Assembly: GCA_015143295.1 (NCBI GenBank)
Contig: JABCRI010000994.1
Location: forward strand, 248,001-312,000
Direction of reading: 5' to 3'
From: Tetracentron sinense
Taxonomy: Eukaryota > Streptophyta > Magnoliopsida > Trochodendrales > Trochodendraceae
Length of the DNA: 64,000 bases
Of this stretch, positions 11,760 to 21,200 are shown piece by piece; the first letter of the stretch is position 1, and the number at the start of each line of letters is the position of its first letter. Position numbers and translations under genes: made by a program. The notes under the pieces are model-generated. The model was not told the DNA's origin. It searched no databases and saw nothing but the letters and a program-made list of their open reading frames with translations.

Positions 11760-14700
11760 GCTCTTATTTCTACGTGAGTACTTTCTCTCGCTTACACATA
11801 CTATTTATGTTATGTCTACTTCTTGGTTTGCTATATTTTTACCAGGTAGTGTTTGTTCTCACACTGATGCCTATTTTATCCTATCTCGTGCATCACATGG
11901 GTTTCTGCCATGGTAAAATTTCACGAAATATTAGTGACTTTTTGAAAAGTCACGAATTAAACAAAAAATATTCATAACTTTTTGAAAAATTCCGAATAAA
12001 GATCTAATATTTCATATAAAATATTATTTATCAATTTATTCACCTCTTCACCAACAATTTTTTATTTTTTCCTGATTTTCCCGATTTTTTTCCTAGCTGT
12101 CATTCCCGAACTCTGACTTGGTAATTATAGTTTCTGCTAGTTATTTTTAGTTTGTGAGGTTTTTAGGGTAACCATCCTGGATTTTAGCTGTTCTATTTTG
12201 TTCACATGCTGATGCTTTTTTATCCTCTCCCGTGCATCAGATGGGTATCCACTAGTTTATGTGTTTTTAGGGTAACCAGCCTCCATTTTAGCTGTTCTAT
12301 TCGTTTGAGAATACTGCCTTGCTGCTACTGCAGGTTTTATTCTGCTCGTCACAAAGAAAAGTATATTGCATATAATAGAAGTACTGTCATATCAAAACAT
12401 TGTCCACTTGTTGGATCTTCTTTTGCGCTTTTTTTTTAGTTAATTTTATACTGTTTTTCACTTGTTTGTATTCCTGGCCTTGACAAATCTGTATACAAAT
12501 GTACCTTGCATTTGTTAAAAGAATCCTGTCCTTGAGCTTTTAATTGGTTTCACTCACCTGCTAAAATGAATCTAAGCTGGTGTATCACTGACATGTCAAT
12601 ATATTTGATATCCTCCATATGAATCTTAGATTTCCCCCTTTCTTTTAATATTTCTTGTAACTGATTCGATACTTGATGCTACACAAGTGGAACAATTCTT
12701 TTGGCCACCCTCCAGGATTTATCCCAGCTTTCTTGGTTGTGTAGTATGAGGGGATCTGCACGGTCCGGGAGACTTAGTCGGGTGTTCTAAGATGCCCGAA
12801 TACCGTCGTTCCAATAAAAAAAACATGAAGATGATAGGAAAGATCCTTGTGTCTCACAGATGAGTTTGTTCAGGATTCCGTAGATTATTTTGAAGCTTCA
12901 CAGTTTCAAATATCCATTTCCTTGTAGGGTTTCAAACTTTCAATATATGACTTGTTTAAATCCACTGTTGCCTGTATTTTTGTAGAATGATAATGTTAGC
13001 TTTACAATGAGAAATGTCGTATTTTGAAGAACTTCTCATGTAGTGCTTGCTGATTAGTTTCATTGTTCCCTTGGTCATTGTTTGTCAATTATCTTTCTTA
13101 TGCCAGGTCAGACACTGAGCGTCTACAGGGTCTTACAGAGAAACAAGCTCAGAAAATTGCAGAAAATACATTGTATATAAAAGAGTTAGAAGAGAGAGAG
13201 AATACGCTAGCCCAAAATGTAATTGTGTTTTTCAATTGGGAAATCAGATGGCTTTTTGCGGTGCTACTCATAACTATGCTCTGTATTCCTTTCATTTACA
13301 CTTTTCATTGTGCTTTTCCTTGAAGGTTGAAGAATTCATGATGGAAATGACAGGGGCTGAAGAAGAGATTGCTAGATGGAGAGAAGCTTGTGAATTGGAA
13401 GTAGAAGCTGGGAAAAATGTCACTGAAGAACGTGACGAAGTGGTAAAAATCTCATGATCTGCTTGATACTATTTTATCTTTATTTTTGTTTTACTTATCA
13501 CTGTTCCTATCACTTGGTGCTATCTCAGTCCTAGTTGTTTTCTGTCTTTTTTGGGGATATTTAAAACGTAATTACGTCTGTTCCGTACTTAGTGTTATAA
13601 TCAGTTCGACAAATCTAGAGAAATAAGCAGTGTAGTCAAGGCGTCGCCTAGGCGATTTTGGGCCTCTGTCGCCTAGGCGCCCCTCTAGGCGGGCGATCCT
13701 ACAAATTTTATTTTTTTTTTGCTTTAAAAAAATCCAAAATTTCCTAATAAATAAATAAAAAATATAAAAACATGAAATAAAGTAGTAATAAGATTTTAAA
13801 TCGTTTTTTTTCACTAAAAAAATCATTACCCAGATTTTGAAGTGTTTAATACCCCACTATGTTAACATGTCTTTGGTTATGTGATGAATGCTTGTAATAG
13901 ACTTTTTATTTTATGTTTTTGTGGAATGTGGGTGTGGAGTTTTGATCTTTTGGATGTTATATATATACGTGATATATATATAATTATATATATATTTATA
14001 TTAAATTTATCGCCTAGGCCACGCCTAGGCATCGCCTAGGCAACGCCTCGCCTAGCCGGGGCTAATCGCCTAGGCATCGCCTAGGCGCCTTGATTACACT
14101 GGAAATAAGAAAACAAGAAACCAAGCAATCACACAAAAGAGACAAGATATACGTGGTTCGGCAAGGTGCCTACGTCCATGGGAGAAAACGGCAAGAAATC
14201 CACTAAGAATACGGGAGAAAAACAGTGTACAAAAGCTCTTTCTAAACCCTCTTTCTGAAACCCTCAAAAAACCCTTATTCCGCATCCTCAAAGAAAACCC
14301 TTTATATATCTTGGGTTACAGCGAGAAGACAAAACGGGTTGGAAATACGGGTCAAAATTTCTGCCCGGGGCTTCGCCCCTGGACCCTGTTAATCGGGTCA
14401 CTCGGGTCATCAAGGATCCGGGTAAGATCTATACCAACTTCCCAACAAAACCCATATACAGAATTTGAGCCAAAACTCACCCTTAGTAGTCGACAGGAAT
14501 CATTTTATGATGCTGTTTGTATTAATCAGAAATAATTTCTAAGGTGGAGAATTTACATAGAACTTTTCTCTCTACCATGCCTACTTGTTTAGCGTTCCAG
14601 CAAAAAAACAAAACTTCTTGTTTAACATCTCTGGAAGTCATTGTTGTCCAAGAAACTTAATAAGCAAATTTGCTACCTGATCTGTTAAATACACATGGAG

Positions 14701-15983
14701 TGAAGACCAGCATTTGATTGAAATTCTCCCTAACAATTCAATGGGGAATGAATTAGTGACGATATGTGTGGCCATGACTACACATTAATCCCAAGGGTAA
14801 TGCTAGCTACACTTTCTTTTAAACTCACTTTCTTCAAGGTGAAGATTTGTTATTGTCTTCCATTAAGAGAAAGACGTGTGTTTTGCAATAACATTCTGTC
14901 CACTCATAAATAAAGTATATTAACAAAGAGAGTGTTGATAGCATTATCCTAATCCCAATACATATCCATGGTTAATATGATATATTTTTTGGGGAAGGTG
15001 GTCAATATGATAATGCATTCAAGTCCTGTCTAAAGTTCTGCCAGCAGCTTGGTTCACATGTTTGTGGCATTATCTTTGGCTCAACAAATCCTGTCCTCCA
15101 CATACTGTGCTAAAAAAATACATCAATCCCCGAAATCCACTGCTCAAAATCTCTGGCTCTCTATTCTTTTGGTGGAACTTTTAAAAGTCTGAAACATTAA
15201 TATTTTGGAACAAGAAGCAAGTGTTTGGGAGGAGAGGCGAGATGGTTTTTAACTCTTTTACAAAATGGTATCTCAGATTTGTTGGATTCAATTTAATTAG
15301 AAATTCCACATGGATGGAACTTAAAACATCCGAAATTTTTGGTCGAACTTGAAAGTTCCATATTTCTAGAAATTTGGCACTCTATGGAATAATATAGTTC
15401 TAGACATTAAGTAAAATTAGGCACGAAACTGTGAAAGTTCTAGACTTTATAAAAGTTCCACCAAAAGAACCGACCCTTACCAATATTCTACATATTTGGA
15501 ATGACCAGAATGTCATTATCCTTTCAACCTCTACTTTTTTCTGTTGAAGTTTTTTTCCTAGTTGGTAATTGGTATTAATGTGGAAATTTAGAAATTCTAC
15601 TAGTAAGCATAAGTACATAACCATTGCTCTTTCATCAGGATGCCATTCTCAAAGAAGAGTTGGTAAAAACAAAGGCCTCTTTGGACTTGTCGAACAGCAA
15701 GTTAAAGCTGAAAGAAGAACTAGCAGCTGCTGCCATTGCTGCCCAGGCAGCGGCCGAGAAATCTCTCCAGCTGGCTGACAGTAGAGCTGCAGTGTTCTGT
15801 CAGCGGATTGAGGAGCTGACAAGGCAGTTAGAAGAAGCGGACAGCAGAGTGGAGAGGAGTGGTCTCCGTAGGATGAGACACATCTGTTGGCCATGGCAAT
15901 TCTTCAGGGTGAATCCTGCTGGTACGAGTACTAGGACTCGGAATGTGAAGCGAATGCTACCAGAAATGGAAGCCTTGCTTTAA
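8829..15983 (+). CDS. Coiled-coil protein resembling Arabidopsis At3g49055 (3' part of gene)
   Basis: Four exons join in frame with GT-AG introns: 8829-8905, 13107-13218, 13326-13442 and 15639-15983, where the TAA stop lies. They encode about 216 residues, rich in Glu, Lys, Ala and Leu in heptad-like spacing, for example KNLRLEITQLRRSVEEFR and KEELVKTKASLDLSNSKLKL, so a long coiled coil is expected. The C-terminal tail RMRHICWPWQFF with a final EMEALL resembles my memory of the plant At3g49055 family, whose function is not known. The 5' exons are missing: the first exon seen starts in phase 0 without an ATG, and the full protein should be roughly twice as long. The start may lie left of the window, which would put the retroelements at 1-7734 inside an intron. 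The last intron carries an LTR remnant, a hAT MITE and another MITE. Coiled-coil coding is clear; the family name is less certain. Confidence 0.65.
9935..10430. repeat. Diverged MITE-like sequence with GATACG/CGTATC motifs (intron)
   Basis: Both ends are rich in GATACG-like and CGTATCGG-like words in opposite orientations (9960-10040 and 10345-10425), as in plant MITEs of this type. The ends are not sharp and no target-site duplication was found. Confidence 0.3.
10545..10595. repeat. (AT)n microsatellite
   Basis: About 25 uninterrupted AT dinucleotides inside the first long intron of the coiled-coil gene. The open frame running through it on the minus strand is an artefact of the repeat. Confidence 0.95.
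10594..10830. repeat. Tandem duplication with period ~140 bp
   Basis: ATTAATAGAGGAGGG starts both copies, at 10594 and 10734. Both continue with GGCCCGGCCCTCA-like, GC-rich sequence. The copies are clearly diverged. Confidence 0.6.
11430..11690. mobile_element. Fragment related to the large LTRs of this window
   Basis: TGATTTTGAGTCGTCTCC followed about 110 bp later by GGAGAAGGTGTTAGGCACCC matches the shared motif of the solo LTRs at 2484-5866 and 48271-50441 in the same order and spacing. Only the left part of such an LTR is recognisable. It lies in an intron of the coiled-coil gene. Confidence 0.55.
11703..11752. repeat. Compound (GT)n(GA)n microsatellite
   Basis: A run of GT repeats passes directly into a run of GA repeats. 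Two open frames starting here read through the repeat and are not genes. Confidence 0.95.
12711..12824 (+). mobile_element. SINE-like 3' remnant
   Basis: The sequence around GGGATCTGCACGGTCCGGGAG and CGGGTGTTCTAAGATGCCCG, ending in a short A run (12816-12823), resembles the 3' region of plant tRNA-derived SINEs. The promoter head is missing, so the call is tentative. Confidence 0.35.
13593..14447 (-). mobile_element. LTR-like remnant split by a MITE
   Basis: Without the MITE at 13628-14101 and its duplicated site, about 373 bp remain, beginning TGTT and ending AACA. On the minus strand it has a TATA-like ATATATAAAGG. No matching target-site duplication was found and no coding part is present, so it is either an old solo LTR or an LTR fragment. 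Confidence 0.4.
13628..14101. mobile_element. hAT-type MITE, 474 bp, perfect 8-bp target-site duplication
   Basis: The ends CAGTGTAGTCAAGGCG and CGCCTTGATTACACTG form a 16-bp terminal inverted repeat with one mismatch. Both sides carry GAAATAAG (13620-13627 and 14102-14109), the 8-bp duplication expected of hAT elements. The subterminal parts are full of CGCCTAGGCG words. It is inserted in the LTR-like remnant within the last intron of the coiled-coil gene. Confidence 0.9.
15155..15475. mobile_element. MITE with ~35-bp terminal inverted repeats (intron)
   Basis: CTTTTGGTGGAACTTTTA near 15167 is matched in inverted orientation by TAAAAGTTCCACCAAAAG near 15466, and the pairing extends inward through AGTCT/AGACT. 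No clear target-site duplication was found. It lies just before the last exon of the coiled-coil gene. Confidence 0.6.
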
Positions 15984-16452
15984 TGCAGTATACGCCTTTA
16001 ATTCTTTTCCTTTGAGCTCAATATGATTTACTTATTTTGAATAATTTTATTTTCTTGTGTAAATCAACATATCAGGTAAAAATTGTTTATATCTTTTTTC
16101 TACTGTATTTGTTATCTTTTAATGATCAATCATCCATTGCTGTTAGCCAGCTACTGTAATTACCTGAAACTCTAAACCATCACTGCCCTCAGCCCTGGCA
16201 ATCCATTTCTGGTAATTGATCAGATGGTTTGGCTTGTATAGTTAGTGTGATTTTTGATCTTTGATCTATTTTGAGTGCATCATAAGGCAGCTCTCAGTAT
16301 GGTTAATCCATTTGTTACTTGGGCTACTCTTTGGAATTTGGATCAACCAAAGTGCACACCCGAATATTCTTCGGACCAGTGACATTAACCAAACTGTCAC
16401 GGAGCATGTTTGGCAACAAAGTTTATATTGCACACTGAAAATAATACCAGGC
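15984..16452. other. 3' flank of the coiled-coil gene
   Basis: AT-rich sequence following the TAA stop, including presumed 3' UTR. Nothing else is recognised. Confidence 0.4.
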
Positions 16453-17002
16453 TGGTTATCAAACAAAGGTGCTTGCGAATAGCTGGAGCTCGGCTCGTTC
16501 GTTCACATGGTAAACAAGCCAAGCTCAAGCTTGATTTTTGGAGCTCGTTTAGTAAACGAGTCAAGCTTGAACACATCCCTACTCAGCTTGTTAAAAGCTC
16601 GGCTCGATTATATATATAATTAACCTATTAAAATATCTAAATATATTTTATTTAAATTCTAAAATTAAGTATATATATTATACACTAGTAAAGATCAATA
16701 ATATAATGTATTCTACATAATAAGAATATCCTTTATACAATTATAAACTTTTCTTAAAATTTTAGGTAATACTATAATTTTTTTTTACTTATACGAGGAC
16801 AATAAAGTAAAATTTAAACCTAATAAATATCTATATATAATGAATTAAGTTGTTGTTCGTTGTACGTGAACTGCTCGAGCTCGTGCTTTAAAGCTTGAGC
16901 ATGTTTATTTAATAAACAAGCCAAGCTCAAGCTTGATTTTCGAGCTCCTTTACTTAATAAACAAGATTGAACATCTCACTACTCTGCTTGATAACACCCT
17001 AA
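16453..17002. repeat. Dispersed plant repeat with GAGCTCG/AAGCTTGA words
   Basis: Both ends are rich in AGCTCGGCTCG and AACAAGCCAAGCTCAAGC. GGTTATCAA at the left and TTGATAAC at the right could be short terminal inverted repeats. No exact target-site duplication was found. It lies between the coiled-coil gene and the PRD3-like gene. Confidence 0.45.
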
Positions 17003-17077
17003 ATAGCCAGCATAAATAAAAAAACCTAAGTTCTCATAATTATCAACAAACTAGGCAAAGGCAGAATCCCTTCGTTA

Positions 17078-17390
17078 GAGCATCTCCAACGCAATCCCTA
17101 TTCTACCTCCCTTCGCTGGAATAGGGAGCTTGAAGCACTTTTTGATACTCCAACGGGCTCACCAGATGACCTTGCTATTTAGATGAACACGATTTTGCTC
17201 GTCAACTCCGACGAGCGGAATCAACTTGCTACTCATTTTTTTAGTTGGAAAAGTAGATTGAGGAACTGGGGATGAAATAGGGAAGAAACAGCTTGTGCGT
17301 TGGAGTTTAACCTCAAATTCTCACTCATGTCAGACATCTCTATTCAGACGAAACAATGGGGAAGAAATAGCTTCTGTGTTGGAGATGCTC
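17078..17390. mobile_element. PIF/Harbinger (Tourist-like) MITE, 313 bp, TTA duplication
   Basis: The ends GAGCATCTCCAACG and TGTTGGAGATGCTC are inverted repeats flanked on both sides by TTA, the target duplication typical of PIF/Harbinger MITEs. Confidence 0.85.
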
Positions 17391-17566
17391 TTATATGCAC
17401 TCCCTAAAATCAATTCTGACCTAAGCTTTGGACAATGTTCTGCCAATGTAAACTACCAGCAATAAATAAATGTTAGCCCTGTCTTGACTAACCTGGATTT
17501 TAGAATTTTTTTTTTTTAATAGAGCAGTGTAAAGCAGACCCATGGGTCCGTTTCATATCTTGCCCT

Positions 17567-17877
17567 GTGTCCTCGTCCCCCTTTTAACGCCTCTTTAACC
17601 TTAGTTAAGCTTAACTAAATTAAAACAAAGATTTTGATTTTTTTTTTTTTTGAAAAACCATGGTAGGATTGCTTAAACCTAGGGGTGAGTAAATGTTAAC
17701 CATAGTATGTAAGTATTTAAAATTGAGACATGGACCAATGAGGGTCGGCCATTCCGTTACAAATTGGGATACATGGGTAAGATAACTATTTTCCTTTTAA
17801 AAATGTAACTTTAAGGTGTAAACCCTCTTAACCATAATTAAGGACTGTTAAAGGGGTTGAGTTAAAAGGGACACGTG
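17567..17877. mobile_element. Foldback MITE upstream of the PRD3-like gene
   Basis: The left end reads TGTCCTCGTCCCCCTTTTAAC and the right end GTTAAAAGGGACACG, with TTAACCTTAGTTAAG and ACCATAATTAAGG further in. The arms carry the same module as the large foldback element at 58098-59425. The right edge is about 130 bp upstream of the predicted E2F site and TATA box. Confidence 0.6.
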
Positions 17878-18005
17878 TTGACTAGCGGGTGCGATTGAAC
17901 TCTCCCGATTTCAGTTCAATCGTGATTGAATATCCTCTTACTAGTTTTGACAGACTTGATGCCACTTGTCTCGGAGAAAGGAGTGTCAGTGAAATAAAAA
18001 CGGAA

Positions 18006-18014
18006 TTTCCCGCC
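18006..18014 (+). promoter_or_regulatory. E2F-type site TTTCCCGCC
   Basis: An exact match to the canonical E2F/DP site lies 11 bp before the TATA box and about 230 bp before the start codon of the PRD3-like gene. E2F sites of this form control S-phase and replication genes in plants, so cell-cycle input at premeiotic S phase is a reasonable inference. Confidence 0.6.
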
Positions 18015-18025
18015 AAGTTCCTCAT

Positions 18026-18032
18026 TATATAA
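18026..18032 (+). promoter_or_regulatory. TATA box of the PRD3-like gene
   Basis: TATATAA stands at a suitable distance upstream of the start codon (18248), which would put the transcription start near 18060 and give a 5' UTR of about 190 bases. Confidence 0.5.
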
Positions 18033-18128
18033 TGGAAGTCCGTTTGCTCCTTCTTTTCGACTCTCCGCGCACATATTAACAAACTTCGGAAGAAAAATTA
18101 CAAAACCGATTAGATCAAGTGGAAAACA

Positions 18129-18173
18129 ATGAAAACGCAGTGCTCTTCGATCTACCGATCGATATTTTTGTAA
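18129..18173 (+). CDS. 14-codon upstream ORF in the PRD3-like 5' UTR
   Basis: ATG followed by 13 sense codons and TAA lies within the predicted leader, 74 bases before the main ATG. It encodes MKTQCSSIYRSIFL. An upstream ORF of this kind could lower translation of the main frame. That it is translated is not shown by the sequence. Confidence 0.4.
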   Translation: MKTQCSSIYRSIFL

Positions 18174-18247
18174 AGGTTTAGGGTTCTGGCAATCTGATTC
18201 ATCTACATCTGTTGAAGGAAGTTACGAACGTTCTCTCAAACGTTTAA

Positions 18248-21200
18248 ATGAAGTTGAAAATCAACAAAGCCTGCGATTTGAGCTCCATTTCCGTTATTCC
18301 TCCTCATTCCAGGTTTGGATCTATTGCAGGAAAAATCGATATGTATCTTCATTTCTCTTCTTTTACACTTGTTTATAATTTGTTTCTAATTATTTCACAG
18401 AAGAGCTAATCTGATCCTGTCTAGAACGGATTCTTCGGTTTTTGGCAAAAGCCAAGCTTCTCAGCTTCGATCGCAGCAGTCACAGCAATCGTTTTCACAG
18501 GGAATTTCTTCTCAGCTTGGAATATCGTCGCAGCTATCACAGAATTCTCTTGATGAGATTGTGACAAATGAACCGGTTAGGATTTCGGTTTTGTTTTAAT
18601 CCTCCAGGTTTTGGAGGAATTGAAATTCAGTTTTACATGATTTCAACTCTCATTTATTTTTCCTCTTCATGTATTTTGACATTCTGATTAAGAAATCAAA
18701 TAAGATCCTGAATTTTCTGTGGTTTCTTTGGCTTTGAAGAGCTTCTGGCTAATTAATGGTAAGAAATCGAAATTGCCTTGATTTTCTTGTCCTCCTTATT
18801 TTATTTTAATTTTTTTGGCAGAATTGATGGTTATAAATTGTAAGGATCTAGATCTTCCAACTGAAAAAAAAAAGGATCTAGATCTTCCTAAACTGTTCTG
18901 ATTTTTAAGAAGTCACTGACTATTGATCATGAAAGAACCTCAAATTCGTTCTCATTCTACCATTTTCAATAATAGTTCCTAGGAACACGAAACAATCTAA
19001 GGATCTGAGTCTCATTAAAAAAATTTCCGGTTTTTTGAAGATGTCAATTCTAATGAATTTATCTCCCTGGTGCACTTTCAGCTACACTGTTAGAAATCTG
19101 AAACATTCATATTTCAAGTTGGCATAGAATGCCATGATTAATTGTGATTACTGAAAATAGAATTAGGAATTAAGGATTTGGTTACCTTTGTCCCAGTTTT
19201 GTATGTTCCTTTACGGCTAGGCTTCCTGGTTTTAGCCCTCATTTTCTGATTTGCTTAATGTGGTTACCTTTGTCCCAATTTTGGATGTTCTTTTAACGGT
19301 TAGGCTTCCTGGTTTTAGCCTTCATTTTCTGATTTCTTGAAAGATCAGGTTTACCGCATTTAATATCACCAGTTAGCTGGATATTTTCTCTAATTTATAA
19401 AAACCATCAGTGCCTTTGAAATTTTTTTTACAGTACCCCTGTGATATTATTTCAGGCGGCCCCCTGTTTTTTCTACATGCGCTTTTCTCATTAAATTCTG
19501 TAATACATTAGAGGCAACCATTATTTCTCTCAGTCTCTTGGTTTTAAGAAGCTTTTCGATGCCTGCTTTGAAAATGAAAAACTTCCAGTTCATCATCATG
19601 AAGGTAGTACATTTTCTAAAGACGCTGGCATATGTATGTGGCATCCGGTTTTAGCATGAAGCTTCTTTTTTTCTAGATTTTTTATGGGCTACTCTCAGGA
19701 AAGAAATGATGCTGCTTTATTTTCAAGTTCTGTTACTTTTCTTCAGATCACTGTATTAGTGCATGTATGCATTTTACTACATTTGATACATCGTTACATA
19801 TATACATTCTAGGTAGCACGATCGGTATCTTAAGAAAACAAGTACATGCTATTTTTCAAGGCCAGTTATGAGAGGAAAATTTGTCTCAAATATACTTGTA
19901 TCAAGTATTTTTGCCTTTCAATTTTAATTGTGATATGGAGTATTTCCATCTTGCTAGAAGTTCTTATTGCAAGGAGAAGTTATGTATGATTAAGATCAAC
20001 TTATGTTTTATAATATCTGTTACTCTTCATCTTGCTTGGGTTGCACATCAATGTTGTGTACAAATTCACCAGCATAGATCAGTTCAATTCAAGTGTATCA
20101 AATTTTCTTTGTCAAGTAAAAACAATACTGGATTTCTCTGTTTCCCTGATTACTATCTGCAATAGCATTTGTGTTTAAGTTGTGTAATACAAAACTTTTT
20201 TGAGTTGCTATTTCTTTTCTGAACACTATAATCCAGAACTTCTCTTTTCTTTCCATTGATCTTGCTCAAATTATCTATGCAGAGATTTGGTTCTCAAGAA
20301 AGGGAGAATTCAGTGAAGAGGATTTCCTACTTACCACCAATTACTTATAACCGTGAAGACAGTCAAATGTCACTGTCAAGATCTTCCACCAATCTTATGC
20401 GCAAATGGGGTCCTGCTTCTGTGCCAGATCATAGAAGTAATTTTAATCTTACTCGTTGATGGATATTTCATGTTCCAAAGCTATCATTATCATTCATCCA
20501 ACAGGATTTAGAAAAGGATCAACTGCCTTTAATTTGAATTAGCTTTTTCAAAAGAAGGCATTTTTAGTCTTACTACTGCTATGCATGATTAAGCAGGCTG
20601 CTTAACCTTATGTCATTACATGCATGGGACTAGTGTCTTTGCATAGGTTACTAAAATTTGATTTTCCAAAGCAGGTCAGGCCAGTGAGGAACTCGAACAC
20701 AGGATTGGACTGATGGAAACTTCATTAAACAGGTTTGGAATGATCCTGGATTCTATTCAGAGTGATGTCATGCAAATACACAAAGCAATAAAGGAAGTAT
20801 CTCTGGAGAGTAAGTATCACAATTTTTCAATAAATTGCAACTTGGAAATAAATGGGGAAAAGGTTATATGTAATTTAGTGGTTGTAATGCTTTCATCATC
20901 CACTTCCTATTCTTCATATGCGTGTAGCTTAGGAACCATGGATGCTCTCATAGTTTTTAGTATTATGGCTATATTTTCTCTGCAAAATTACCTAGACTCT
21001 TAGAATTGACTGTGCCATATATATTTGTAAAATTTAGTTGGACTCTGTGACTCACTGCTAGTTGATTAATAAATAATAAGATGCAATAAAGGTATGTCGT
21101 CTCAACTACAAAAACTCGTTCTGAGACACTACTTTGGCTAATAATCAGTTGTTATTTTGCCCCTTCACCATAATAGACGCTCTATGTCATTATGAAATGT

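Noticed and set aside
11702-11977. Two open frames starting with Cys-Val repeats
   Set aside because: They are translations of the GT/GA microsatellite.
15649-15894. 81-codon open frame on the minus strand
   Set aside because: It is the antisense shadow of the last exon of the coiled-coil gene.
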